Origin: Alkalihalobacillus bogoriensis ATCC BAA-922
GTDB taxonomy: Bacteria > Bacillota > Bacilli > Bacillales > Bacillaceae_F
Direction: 5' to 3'
NCBI RefSeq assembly: GCF_000621445.1
Contig: NZ_KK211278.1
Span: 319,383 to 383,382, forward strand
DNA: 64,000 nucleotides
Shown in pieces: positions 37,171-45,805 of this stretch. The notes below the pieces were generated by a model, which saw only the letters and a program-made list of their open reading frames with translations, searched no databases and was not told where the DNA came from. The position numbers and the translations under genes were made by a program. Position 1 is the stretch's first letter. Each line of letters opens with the position of its first letter.

Positions 37171-38289
37171 ATGATTAATGAACAACGATTAGTGGACGAG
37201 TTTATCCAACTTGTTCAAATTGATTCTGAAACAAAGCATGAAGGAAAAATCGCACTTCGTTTAAAAGCATTATTTTCTGAATTAGGTGTCGAAGTCATTG
37301 AAGATGACACAACAAAGATTACAGGTCATGGCGCTGGAAATCTAATCTGTACGTTAGAAGGGACAAAAGAAGGAGCAGACCCTATCTATTTTACATCCCA
37401 TATGGATACGGTTGTTCCTGGTAATAATGTAAAACCATCCATTTCAGATGGTTATATTGTGACAGATGGGACAACAATATTAGGGGCAGATGATAAAGCA
37501 GGGATTGCAGCAATGCTTGAAGCGATAAAAGTGTTAAAAGAACAAAACATTGAGCATGGGACAATTCAGTTTATTATTACAGTTGGTGAAGAATCAGGGT
37601 TAGTGGGAGCAAAGGCGTTAGACCCATCGTTCTTGAAAGCAAAATATGGCTTTGCTTTAGATAGTGATGGTCCTGTTGGGAATATTATTGTCGCTGCACC
37701 TACTCAAGCGAAAGTGAATACGATTGTACACGGGAAAACAGCCCATGCCGGTGTAGCTCCTGAAAAAGGAATTTCAGCCATCACCGTAGCGGCGAAAGCG
37801 ATTTCGAAAATGCCATTAGGGCGTATTGATGAAGAAACAACAGCCAATATCGGTCGCTTTGAAGGGGGGACACAAACAAATATCGTTTGTGATTATGTTG
37901 AGATTTTTGCAGAGGCAAGGTCACTACTCCCAGAAAAGATGAATAAACAAGTGGAAGCAATGAAAAACGCATTTGAAACAACAGCTAAGGAAATGGGAAC
38001 AACAGCTGATGTTCATGTTGAAGTGATGTATCCAGGATTTAAATTAGGGGATGGAGATGAAGTTGTTGAGGTTGCCAAAAGAGCAATGGAATCAATCGGT
38101 CGCACGCCAAGATTACTAAAAAGTGGTGGTGGCAGTGATGCTAACATCATTTCTGGATTTAATATTCCAACGGTAAACTTAGGAGTGGGTTATGAAGAAA
38201 TTCATACGAAAAACGAAAGAATGCCGATTCAAGAATTAGTAAAAGTATCGGAAGCGATTGTGGCGATTGTAAAAGAAGTGGCAAAATAA
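37171..38289 (+). CDS. yqjE: M20-family peptidase T-like, YqjE
   Basis: 372 residues. Metal and catalytic motifs: TSHMDTVVPG, GADDKAGIAA, VGEESGLVGAKAL and a C-terminal VGYEEIHTKNER. It resembles tripeptidase T; the true substrate is not proven. The start is ATG 37171, 8 bp after GGAGG at 37158-37162; that GGAGG lies inside the longer frame beginning at 37156. Confidence 0.92.
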   Translation: MINEQRLVDEFIQLVQIDSETKHEGKIALRLKALFSELGVEVIEDDTTKITGHGAGNLICTLEGTKEGADPIYFTSHMDTVVPGNNVKPSISDGYIVTDGTTILGADDKAGIAAMLEAIKVLKEQNIEHGTIQFIITVGEESGLVGAKALDPSFLKAKYGFALDSDGPVGNIIVAAPTQAKVNTIVHGKTAHAGVAPEKGISAITVAAKAISKMPLGRIDEETTANIGRFEGGTQTNIVCDYVEIFAEARSLLPEKMNKQVEAMKNAFETTAKEMGTTADVHVEVMYPGFKLGDGDEVVEVAKRAMESIGRTPRLLKSGGGSDANIISGFNIPTVNLGVGYEEIHTKNERMPIQELVKVSEAIVAIVKEVAK

Positions 38290-38293
38290 AAAA

Positions 38294-38337
38294 AATAAAA
38301 CCGTCATAAGTAAAAAGTATGACGGTTTTATTTCTTT
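38294..38337. terminator. Strong terminator after yqjE
   Basis: ATAAAACCGTCATA pairs with TATGACGGTTTTAT, with T runs on both sides. The rest of 38290-38477 is AT-rich promoter-like sequence. Confidence 0.92.
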
Positions 38338-38477
38338 TTTGTTGTATAATAGTATTAAAGTATTGTTATACAAGAAAAAATATCCATAAAAAAGATATTT
38401 AGTAAAGAAATGTTTTGAAAAATCTTTTATTTATTATTATAGTAAAAATGTAACGTTATTGGAGAGGGATGAAGCAC

Positions 38478-38966
38478 GTGGATAGTACTGTAACACATTT
38501 ATTAATTAACCTGTTACGTGGTACGTATAAAGTGTTAGATGAAGATTGGCAAAAGTCAGCGCAAAAGATTGGCTTAACTCAATCTGAACAACATTTATTA
38601 TGGATTGTCTATTTTGAGAAAAAAGCACCGATGTCAAGAATTGCTGAAGTTGGGTTATGGGACTTATCAACCGTTATGCAAGTAATTAAGCGCTTAAAGC
38701 ATAAAGGGTTAGTTCAAACGATTAAAGATGAAAACGATCTTCGAGTTTCTTATGTTATGTTAACAGAAGAAGGCGAACAAAAACGTGTTCAATCAACAGA
38801 GTTTACGTATAAAATAACGGAGTATGTTATGAATTACTATAGTCAAAGCGAGGAAAACAAACAGTTTATTGAACAAATGGTTACATTCTATAAAGATTTA
38901 AATCAGCATTTTCATGGAAAAGAATTTATTAACTGGATAGAAAAAACGAAAAAGTCGGACCAATAG
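38478..38966 (+). CDS. MarR-family regulator, Hpr/ScoC-like
   Basis: 162 residues. The winged helix-turn-helix region (HLLWIVYFEKKAPMSRIAEV, then LWDLSTVMQVIKRLKHKGLV) resembles the Hpr (ScoC) branch of MarR proteins, which control protease and sporulation genes in B. subtilis. It is shorter than Hpr (about 200). GTG 38478 is 9 bp after GGAGAGGG; ATG 38469 is almost on top of that site. It could be a paralogue rather than ScoC itself. Confidence 0.75.
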   Translation: MDSTVTHLLINLLRGTYKVLDEDWQKSAQKIGLTQSEQHLLWIVYFEKKAPMSRIAEVGLWDLSTVMQVIKRLKHKGLVQTIKDENDLRVSYVMLTEEGEQKRVQSTEFTYKITEYVMNYYSQSEENKQFIEQMVTFYKDLNQHFHGKEFINWIEKTKKSDQ

Positions 38967-39004
38967 TTGCTTTACCTAGGCAGCTTCATCTTTCTAATCG
39001 ATCA

Positions 39005-39035
39005 AAAAAGACCAACAGCAATGTTGGTTTTTTTT
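39005..39035 (+). terminator. Terminator after the Hpr-like gene
   Basis: ACCAACA pairs with TGTTGGT, flanked by A-rich and eight T. Confidence 0.9.
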
Positions 39036-39122
39036 GTGGATCCAATCAACATATCCCAATTAAGTTTCAGTTTGGTGTGACCGATATATATAAAAGATGA
39101 ATAAAGTTCGGGAGTGATGAGA

Positions 39123-41510
39123 ATGGAAATTCGCAATCAGTGGGCTACTTCCCAGCAAAATGGACAAGCTTGGAAGCCGCGTGAAGGTGATATTGTAAAA
39201 GCAACAATTAAAGAAAAAACTTCAGCTAATGAAGCGACGGTTTCCATTCGTGGCCGAGAATTTCAAGCTGTTTTTTCAGATAAAGTACCAGCAAATGGAG
39301 AACGTGTTCAATTACAAATAGGTGCCATTCAAAATGACAACCAAATTCGAGTCACTCAAGTACAAGAGGGTGACGCAAAACCAGAAGCGACGAAAGAAGA
39401 AAAAACAAATGGAAGAGGGAATCACCCGTCAGTTCAACCGGTTTCTTCTGAAGTGAAACAAGCTGTTCAAATTTTACAAGATAAAGGAAATCCTTTAACA
39501 AAAGAAGGGGTAAAAGCGTTATCGGAGTTTTTCCAACACGCAAGTGGAACAAAAGCAGAGAAGCTAGATACAGTTACCGCTATTGCATCTAAACATCTTG
39601 ATGTGACAAGTGATCATCTTCGTTCAGTTCATGAAACTCTTCACGGTAGGCATGTTCATGAAGTTATGAAAGATTTAGTCAAATCGATTGACCCAGCAGC
39701 CGTTCAAAGAGAGGCTGGAACAAGAGTAGCACAGACAGATCGTATGATTCAAGAATTTAGCCAAGGTTTAAAAAATGGAGCATTTACTGAGCAAAATCGT
39801 GAAAGTGTCGAGAAAGCATTGCAAGAAGCTCGTGCACAACAAGATGCAAGTAGGGCTCATATTCAACAAGCAATGAAACAAGTCATGCAATCAGCTAATC
39901 GAACGATAAGCGACATCATTCAAGGGAATAGTCATAACTTGATGACTGAAGAAGACATGGAATCACTTATTCAGCAATTGAAGCAGGCAGGGGCCAATGC
40001 ATCTCAATTAGCATTGCTTGAATCGGCTAAACAGCAGCTAGGTCAAGTCGCCCAATCGACTTCAAATATACTGCTAGAATCGATTATGACAGTAAAAGAA
40101 GAACAACAAAGTTCTTCGTCGATGCAACAATTGCGCCAAATGGTTTTACAAGAGCCTAATTTAGAGACGGCAATCCAGCAATTACAAAAGCAATTGGACG
40201 GGAAAGGTCAAGCAGAAATCGATAAAGCGCAACAGCTCTTATCTGCCGGAAGAGAGTTGTCGGCACGGCAAGTGTTAGTTGACTTCGTAAATCAATTTGA
40301 AAAAGAATCGGTGCAAGGACAAGTTTATGCTAGTCAAGAAATGTTCCAAACGAGTGCACAGCCAGTATCAAAAGCAATTGCAGTTACAACGATAACCGAA
40401 AAAGTGGCAATTGCAACAGATCAGTTTAAGCAAGTACAACGTGAATTGACACGAAATTTAGATGCCATGGTTCGATTGGTGGATCAATTTAAACACCAAG
40501 CACACCATCAAGTAAAACCGATGTTAGAATCGACGATCCATAAATTAGATCAAGCGATTTTAAAAAGTGAAATGATGATGTTAACGGACATGAAAACAGA
40601 GAAGCAATTGTTGCAAGCAAGCGGTCAGTTAGCGGAAGCGAAAAAATTACTACAAAAAAGACAATTCCAAGAAGCTAGACAAATTGTAAATGATGTAAAA
40701 CAAGTCGTTGAGCGGATCGAATTTAAGCCTTCAGATACAAAAGTGATGCATATGTTAACAGCAGAGCGGAATTGGCAAACTGGCCGGACACCACAGCAAC
40801 AGCTTGCTCAACAGTTTGTTGATACGATTCGACCACCTCAAGAGCCATCTGCGCGGCAAATGTTTGAGATGGTAAGAGGAATGGGACTTAATCGTGAAAG
40901 TGAAATTGGACAAATGTTATCTTCTTCAAACTCGAATCGGGATTTTTCGCAAGATAGTGGGAATCAACGAAATGTAAAAGCGATGCTTTTACAGCTTATG
41001 CAATCGGAACAAGAAGGAAGTCGGATTGCCCAACAAGCGAATCAAGCATTATCGAATATTACCGGCCAACAATTATTAAGTAAACCAGACCCTAATTCAA
41101 CACAACAAACGATGCTCATGCAGTTGCCGTTTTTACTCCAAGAAAACGTCGAGAACTTGCAAGTGTTTGTAAACTCCCGCAATAACGGTGACCAAGTTGA
41201 TTGGGAAAATTGCAATTTGTACTTTTTACTTGAAACGAGGAAATTAGGCGAAATCGGAATTCTAGTTACAGTCCAAGACCGAAACTTAACGATTACGTTA
41301 AAAAACGATAAAGAAGAGTTTAAAAATAAGATGGAGCCTTTAGTTGAACAACGGGTAGAAAATATTTCTGATATTGGTTTCACGTTAAATGGAATAAAGT
41401 TTACGAAACTAGCAGCACAACTAGAGCAATCGGCTGGAGCTCAATCGAAAAACGTAGAAGCGAATCAAAGACCTACATTTACAGAGAAAGGGTTTGACTT
41501 TAAAATATGA
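39123..41510 (+). CDS. YlqG-like large protein with FliK-like C-terminus
   Basis: 795 residues, Gln-rich and largely helical/coiled-coil (about 100-640). The last 110 residues, with LETRKLGEIGILVTVQDRNL and ITLKNDKEEFKN, have the pattern of the FliK hook-length control domain. It overlaps by 4 bp a gene for an FlhB-C-like protein, which recalls the ylqG-ylqH pair of B. subtilis. FliK C-domains bind FlhB C-domains in flagellar export, so a related partnership is inferred. ATG 39123 is 8 bp after GGGAG. Confidence 0.7.
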   Translation: MEIRNQWATSQQNGQAWKPREGDIVKATIKEKTSANEATVSIRGREFQAVFSDKVPANGERVQLQIGAIQNDNQIRVTQVQEGDAKPEATKEEKTNGRGNHPSVQPVSSEVKQAVQILQDKGNPLTKEGVKALSEFFQHASGTKAEKLDTVTAIASKHLDVTSDHLRSVHETLHGRHVHEVMKDLVKSIDPAAVQREAGTRVAQTDRMIQEFSQGLKNGAFTEQNRESVEKALQEARAQQDASRAHIQQAMKQVMQSANRTISDIIQGNSHNLMTEEDMESLIQQLKQAGANASQLALLESAKQQLGQVAQSTSNILLESIMTVKEEQQSSSSMQQLRQMVLQEPNLETAIQQLQKQLDGKGQAEIDKAQQLLSAGRELSARQVLVDFVNQFEKESVQGQVYASQEMFQTSAQPVSKAIAVTTITEKVAIATDQFKQVQRELTRNLDAMVRLVDQFKHQAHHQVKPMLESTIHKLDQAILKSEMMMLTDMKTEKQLLQASGQLAEAKKLLQKRQFQEARQIVNDVKQVVERIEFKPSDTKVMHMLTAERNWQTGRTPQQQLAQQFVDTIRPPQEPSARQMFEMVRGMGLNRESEIGQMLSSSNSNRDFSQDSGNQRNVKAMLLQLMQSEQEGSRIAQQANQALSNITGQQLLSKPDPNSTQQTMLMQLPFLLQENVENLQVFVNSRNNGDQVDWENCNLYFLLETRKLGEIGILVTVQDRNLTITLKNDKEEFKNKMEPLVEQRVENISDIGFTLNGIKFTKLAAQLEQSAGAQSKNVEANQRPTFTEKGFDFKI

Positions 41511-41803
41511 TGATTTCGAAGCATTTTAATCATAAACAGAGAAAAATAGTCAATGGACCAACAGCGGCTGTTCTTCGTTATGAAAATGAAGGGGAAGCAC
41601 CGAAAGTGATTGCGAGTGGAAAAGGTCATGTTGCCAATCAAATTATTGAAGTCGCCAAGAAAAATAATATTCATATGCAAGAGGATCCCTTGCTAATAGA
41701 GAACCTTTTAGATATGGATTTAGGTGAAAATATACCGCCACAATTGTTTTCGGTTATGGCAGAAATATTGCTTCTTATCGAGGATATGGAAAAAAACTAT
41801 TAA
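41507..41803 (+). CDS. FlhB C-terminal-domain-like protein (YlqH-like)
   Basis: 98 residues. GPTAAVLRYENEGEAPKVIA, KGHVANQIIEVAKKNNIHMQ, and LGENIPPQLFSVMAEILLLI follow the cytoplasmic domain of FlhB, but the self-cleaving NPTH is replaced by NGPT. No membrane part. ATG overlaps the upstream stop (ATGA). Known relatives are annotated as orphan FlhB-C proteins of unclear role. Confidence 0.82.
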   Translation: MMISKHFNHKQRKIVNGPTAAVLRYENEGEAPKVIASGKGHVANQIIEVAKKNNIHMQEDPLLIENLLDMDLGENIPPQLFSVMAEILLLIEDMEKNY

Positions 41804-41827
41804 ACAATTAAACGCATTGTCCGATAC
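41801..41827 (+). promoter_or_regulatory. Sigma-D promoter of fliS-hag
   Basis: TAAA at 41801-41804 (sharing the upstream stop codon), 15 bp, then TCCGATAC, against consensus TAAA-N15-GCCGATAT. It stands 33 bp before fliS. Confidence 0.82.
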
Positions 41828-41859
41828 AATCAATAGAGATAATAATAGGAGGGATGAAG

Positions 41860-42285
41860 GTGTTTCAAGTCATTACAAAAGAAGCACTTCATAAGAAATC
41901 ACCAGAAGAAATTACGGCACTACTTTATGAAGCCCTTTGTGTAAATTTAGAACAGGCAATGAATGCAATAGAACAAAAGGAATTTATGGAAGCGAATCAT
42001 AAATTACAAAAAGCAAATGACATAGTGTGTCGATTAGGTGCAGGCATTAACTATGAAGCTGGGATTATTGCTGACCAATTAGATAATTTGTACAATTATA
42101 TTTCTGATAAAATTATCGAAGCCAATTATACAAAAGAAGTACGGTGTGTGGAAGAAGCTTTAAAAATTGTGACAGAATTAATGTCCTCTTGGAATAAAGC
42201 AATGAAAAATAAAGATGATGCACAAACAAAAGCAAATAAACGAACAGCGAATGCATATGAACGAAATGTTCTAGTAGACCAATAA
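41860..42285 (+). CDS. fliS: Flagellin chaperone FliS-like
   Basis: 141 residues in the FliS four-helix pattern: SPEEITALLYEALCVNLEQA, then KLQKANDIVCRLGAGINYEA and LYNYISDKIIEANYTKE. FliS holds flagellin unfolded before export. GTG 41860 is 7 bp after AGGAGG, while ATG 41854 is only 1 bp away. It is immediately upstream of hag; no fliD is nearby, unlike the usual fliD-fliS order, so this may be a second FliS copy. Confidence 0.85.
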   Translation: MFQVITKEALHKKSPEEITALLYEALCVNLEQAMNAIEQKEFMEANHKLQKANDIVCRLGAGINYEAGIIADQLDNLYNYISDKIIEANYTKEVRCVEEALKIVTELMSSWNKAMKNKDDAQTKANKRTANAYERNVLVDQ

Positions 42286-42305
42286 AACAGTTAGAGGTGT
42301 AGTCA

Positions 42306-43676
42306 ATGAAAATTAATAATAATATTCAAGCATTAAATGCATACCGTAACTTAAATCAAAACCAAGTTCAAACATCAAAAAACTTAGAAAAGTTATCTTC
42401 AGGCCTTCGAATTAACCGGGCGGCTGATGATGCGGCTGGATTGGCGATTTCCGAAAAAATGCGCTCGCAAATTCGTGGTTTGAAAATGGCTGAGCGTAAT
42501 GCGATGGATGGGATTTCGCTTTTACAAACAGCAGAAGGTGCTTTAACAGAAGTTCATGCGATGTTACAACGTATGCGAGAATTAGCTGTTCAAGGAGCAA
42601 ATGATTCAAATACAGATTATGACCGTGAACAAATCCAAAAAGAAATCGACCAGTTAAAAAAGGAAATCGATAGCATCTCGCAAAAAACAGAATTTAACAC
42701 GCGTAAATTACTAGATGGGACAAGTGCAGTTATTAGTCATTTGCAAGTGAATGAGGCTAATGTAGCAACTGGTTTTCCTAATGTGCAAAATGCAGAATTT
42801 CCATCAGGGGACTATCTGTTAAATGTAACACAAGCACAATTAAATTCTACTTTAAACCAGCCAGGAGCAGGATTTACTGCTGACGCTGTTTCTTTTACTG
42901 ACGGTACTCAATCAAAGTTAGGTCAATACACGTTTGTCGTTAGTAATGTAACGACGGTTGATGATGTAAGAAGTGCTAAAATAGAAGTGTTTGACCCAGA
43001 TGGATTTTCGCTAGGAACAAAAACAACAGACCTAGCAGAAAATACAGAGGTTGTTATTGGCGGAGTGAGAATTGATACAGAAAACTTAACAGAAGGAACA
43101 GCTAAAATTTCATTAGAAGCCAATGTCCAAGTGCAACTTTCGCGAGTTGCCGAAGGTAGTCCTGATCCGATTTCAACAACGTCTAACATAACAACAACAA
43201 AAGGACGGATTGTACATGAGGGGATCGAATATCAATTTGGAAGTAATGTTAGTACAGGTAATGTAGAATTTAGTATTACGAATAATTCTTTATCCTTCCA
43301 AATTGGGGCAAACACAAACCAAAATGTCATGATCGACATTCCGGCAATGGACTCGCAAAAATTAGGAGTAGATAAAGTAAGAGTGACAACATTATCATCA
43401 GCAAATGATGCAATTTATCAACTAGACCAAGCGATTAATGCGGTATCAGATGCGCGTGCAAAGCTTGGAGCCATCCAAAATCGAATGGAACATACAATTA
43501 ATAATTTGCAAGTCACACATGAAAACTTAACGGCAGCTGAATCTCGAATTCGTGACGCAGATATGGCTCTAGAAATGACAATCTTCACTCGAAATAATAT
43601 TTTAAATCAATCTGCAACAGCAATGTTAGCGCAAGCGAATCAATTACCGCAAGGTGTATTACAGCTTCTTCAATAA
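42306..43676 (+). CDS. hag: Flagellin
   Basis: 456 residues. The N-terminal D0/D1 part (MKINNNIQALNAYRNL, SSGLRINRAADDAAGLAISEKMR) and C-terminal D1/D0 part (AESRIRDADMALEMTIFTRN, ending in LPQGVLQLLQ) are well kept. The middle (about 150-370) is a variable, Thr/Asn-rich outer domain that makes it longer than B. subtilis Hag (304). Exported and polymerised into the filament. It shares the sigma-D promoter with fliS. Confidence 0.96.
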   Translation: MKINNNIQALNAYRNLNQNQVQTSKNLEKLSSGLRINRAADDAAGLAISEKMRSQIRGLKMAERNAMDGISLLQTAEGALTEVHAMLQRMRELAVQGANDSNTDYDREQIQKEIDQLKKEIDSISQKTEFNTRKLLDGTSAVISHLQVNEANVATGFPNVQNAEFPSGDYLLNVTQAQLNSTLNQPGAGFTADAVSFTDGTQSKLGQYTFVVSNVTTVDDVRSAKIEVFDPDGFSLGTKTTDLAENTEVVIGGVRIDTENLTEGTAKISLEANVQVQLSRVAEGSPDPISTTSNITTTKGRIVHEGIEYQFGSNVSTGNVEFSITNNSLSFQIGANTNQNVMIDIPAMDSQKLGVDKVRVTTLSSANDAIYQLDQAINAVSDARAKLGAIQNRMEHTINNLQVTHENLTAAESRIRDADMALEMTIFTRNNILNQSATAMLAQANQLPQGVLQLLQ

Positions 43677-43683
43677 TACGAAA

Positions 43684-43718
43684 AAAGGGTCTAGCCGCAA
43701 GGTTCGGCCTCTTTTTTT
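43684..43718 (+). terminator. Terminator-like hairpin after hag
   Basis: AGCCG pairs with CGGCC-like sequence over a CAAGGTT loop, followed by seven T; the stem is imperfect. Confidence 0.6.
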
Positions 43719-43738
43719 ACATTAAGGTGGCGAGAATT

Positions 43739-43966
43739 GTGACAAAAATAAATAATGAGAACATGCAAACATCGAAATGGTTAGCCATCCAAATTGAATT
43801 ATTAGTGATGATTGAGGAAAAGTTAAAGGAAATGAAGTTATTAGCTGAACGAGCTGTAAAAGAACAAGAAAATCGAGAAGAAATTGCAAAAATACAAGCG
43901 AAAATGATGACTCTTACTGAAGAAATTGCTCTTTTGGAGCGGGAACAACAATTTGTTCTGCACTAA
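43739..43966 (+). CDS. Small coiled-coil protein downstream of hag, 75 residues
   Basis: All-helical, charged; EKLKEMKLLAERAVKEQENR and IAKIQAKMMTLTEEIALLE resemble the flagellin D1 helix (RMRELAVQ...DREQIQKEIDQLKKEI), though weakly. GTG 43739 is 8 bp after AAGGTGG. The family is unknown to me; the place behind hag suggests a filament or motility role. Confidence 0.65.
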   Translation: MTKINNENMQTSKWLAIQIELLVMIEEKLKEMKLLAERAVKEQENREEIAKIQAKMMTLTEEIALLEREQQFVLH

Positions 43967-44010
43967 ACAGCTGACATGGTATAATAGATGGCGTAAAAGG
44001 TGGGATTAAC

Positions 44011-44448
44011 ATGGATGTACAACGAATAAATAAAGCGAATATGACTCGTGTTGAACAGAAAAAACAAGCACCAACAGGCAGCGTATCTTTTGCAGAAGTC
44101 ATGAGTAAGCAACGTGATGAAAAAGCGTATGAACGCTTGCACGGTATGATGCAAAAAATTGATGACCAAGGAAAAGTATTAGCTGAATCTCGTACGGTTG
44201 AGGAATTACGGAAATATAAACAGTTAGTTAAAGAATTTATGGAAGATGCTGTTGCTTTTGGTCTTCAGCTTGAAGAGCGAAGAGGCTTTAATCGTAGAGG
44301 TCGAACGAAAGTGTATAAAATTGTTCAAGAAGTCGACCGTAAATTACTTGATTTAACAGATGCCGTGCTTCAAAAGGAGAAGAAGGGTTTAGAAATTCTT
44401 GATATGGTTGGAGAAATAAAAGGGTTGCTCGTTAATATTTATGCATAA
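44011..44448 (+). CDS. yaaR: DUF327 family protein YaaR
   Basis: 145 residues, matching YaaR in length and pattern (VSFAEVMSKQRDEKAYERLH, LKEFMEDAVAFGLQLEERRGFNRRGR-like, KLLDLTDAVLQKEKKGL). Function unknown. In B. subtilis it lies near tmk and holB; here it is next to flagellin genes. A TATAAT-like -10 at 43979 suggests its own promoter. Confidence 0.88.
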   Translation: MDVQRINKANMTRVEQKKQAPTGSVSFAEVMSKQRDEKAYERLHGMMQKIDDQGKVLAESRTVEELRKYKQLVKEFMEDAVAFGLQLEERRGFNRRGRTKVYKIVQEVDRKLLDLTDAVLQKEKKGLEILDMVGEIKGLLVNIYA

Positions 44449-44458
44449 GAAGAAAAGG

Positions 44459-44494
44459 GCGGTTATGAGAGAATACTCATAACCGCTTGTTTTC
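44459..44494. terminator. Terminator after yaaR
   Basis: GCGGTTATGAG and CTCATAACCGC form a perfect 11-bp stem, followed by TTGTTTTC. Confidence 0.9.
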
Positions 44495-44498
44495 AAAA

Positions 44499-44547
44499 GA
44501 CCTAGCAGTGAAGTTTTGAAAGAAAAGACGCTCCGCTTTTTTCTTAA
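44499..44547 (+). repeat. Dispersed structured repeat R1, copy d (internally deleted)
   Basis: Keeps CTAGCAGTGAAGTTTTGAAA joined directly to the AAAAGACGCTCCGC-T-run end; the middle hairpin is missing. It lies right after the yaaR terminator. Confidence 0.8.
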
Positions 44548-45144
44548 TTAAAGGATTGGAAAAATAACTAATAGAAACAAATCAAAAATAAGGTGGGACC
44601 CAATCGCGAGCAAAAGGTTTTTTGTTCTCATGTAAATATACCCCCAAACGAGTCCACCGACAATCGCAGCTGCGATTAATAAAACACTGCCAGCATAAAG
44701 ATGGGCGGATGCATACAATATCGTTGCGCCAATAACAGCAACAAAAGGAGAACACCATTGTTGAAGTCGTTTTTGAACGAACCCGCGCCAAAAAAACTCT
44801 TCACCAGGGATAATGAAAAGAAATAATACAATATAATGCCACCATTCTCTTGGTTTAATAATGGTCGCTAGCTGTTCAAGTGCGGTTAAAAACGGAAGAG
44901 ATAAAAATAGAACGAGATATTTCCCGAAAACGATAAGTACATAAAGAGCCAAACCAGAAAACACACTAAAAAGGACGGATTTCATTGTCGGTCTGGACCA
45001 GTTCATCGTTTCAAACGATATAGAATAAATAACTAACACAAATAACGAAAATGGGAATAACATCCAAAACTCAAACGGTTGCCAATAAAAACTAGCGAAA
45101 AGAAGAAGATGAGCAAGAGCTATTCCGAGTACTAAACGAAACAT
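44548..45144 (-). CDS. CPBP-family intramembrane metalloprotease
   Basis: 198 residues, about six membrane helices. EEFFWRGFVQKRLQ is the EExxxR catalytic motif, YASAHLY and SHLIFDLF supply further metal His residues. The family (CAAX protease/bacteriocin-processing related) includes immunity and membrane-protein processing enzymes; the target is unknown. AGAGGATATTAC precedes its ATG on the reverse strand. Confidence 0.9.
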   Translation of the reverse strand: MFRLVLGIALAHLLLFASFYWQPFEFWMLFPFSLFVLVIYSISFETMNWSRPTMKSVLFSVFSGLALYVLIVFGKYLVLFLSLPFLTALEQLATIIKPREWWHYIVLFLFIIPGEEFFWRGFVQKRLQQWCSPFVAVIGATILYASAHLYAGSVLLIAAAIVGGLVWGYIYMRTKNLLLAIGSHLIFDLFLLVIFPIL

Positions 45145-45219
45145 GTAATATCCTCTTTCTTATATAATTTTTTGTTGTACTTTTCACACCTTATCACTAA
45201 AATAAATAAAAAAGAGGAA

Positions 45220-45660
45220 GTGAACAAGATAGGAAAAAGTATATTTACTTACAAAACAATCATTCATGCACAAAAAAGTGAAGTTTGGCACTTTTTTTCA
45301 ACCGCAGATAACCTAGCAAAAATTACTTCTTTCCCAAAAGTTAGAATTACATCTGACCCTGAAACAAAAAAAGGGAACCGAATTGTAATGGAACTTCAGT
45401 TTTTATTTTTTACTTTTCATTGGACTGCTAACATCACAGCAGTAACAGAAGACTATTTTATTGATGAAGCAATAAAAGTCCCTTTTCCCCTCATCGCCTG
45501 GAAACATAAGCATTGTTTGCATGAAGAAAATGGAGTAACGGTCATGACAGATACTGTTGAGTATGAATCAAGTATTCCGTCATTTTTACTAAAACCTTTT
45601 ATATATGGAATGTTTCAAAACCGAAAAAAAGCGATTCAGCATTATTTTAAAAACCAGTAG
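45220..45660 (+). CDS. SRPBCC (START-like) domain protein
   Basis: About 146 residues in the cyclase/dehydrase-like SRPBCC pattern (IIHAQKSEVWHFFSTADNLAKITSFPKVRI, then ITSDPETKKGNRIVM). A hydrophobic-pocket lipid or small-ligand binder of unknown role. The start is unclear: GTG 45220 overlaps the AGAGGAAG ribosome site, while the best-spaced codon is ATA at 45229. Confidence 0.75.
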   Translation: MNKIGKSIFTYKTIIHAQKSEVWHFFSTADNLAKITSFPKVRITSDPETKKGNRIVMELQFLFFTFHWTANITAVTEDYFIDEAIKVPFPLIAWKHKHCLHEENGVTVMTDTVEYESSIPSFLLKPFIYGMFQNRKKAIQHYFKNQ

Positions 45661-45684
45661 AATGTGTTTCCTACTGGTTTATAT
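45651..45684 (+). terminator. Hairpin after the SRPBCC gene
   Basis: AAACCAGTAG pairs with CTACTGGTTT; the T run is weak. It overlaps the stop codon. Confidence 0.7.
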
Positions 45685-45707
45685 TGAAAGATAAGAAAGC
45701 ATAAAAA

Positions 45708-45800
45708 TTTTGGTGTAGCAGTGAAGCTTGAAAGCTATTTCAAAAAGAGCGAAGGCTCTGTACTTCACTTGAAACGAAAAGACGCTCCGCGTTTTTCTTA
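45708..45800 (+). repeat. Dispersed structured repeat R1, copy e
   Basis: Full-length copy with ATTTTGGTGTAGCAGTGAAG, hairpins and a GACGCTCCGCG-T-run end. It lies between the SRPBCC gene (+) and namA (-). Its last bases nearly touch the namA stop. Confidence 0.85.
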
Positions 45801-45805
45801 TTATA

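Noticed and set aside
39123-41510. Large Gln-rich protein as a phage tape-measure protein
   Set aside because: No phage genes are nearby, and the FliK-like C-terminus with the coupled FlhB-C-like gene explains it better.
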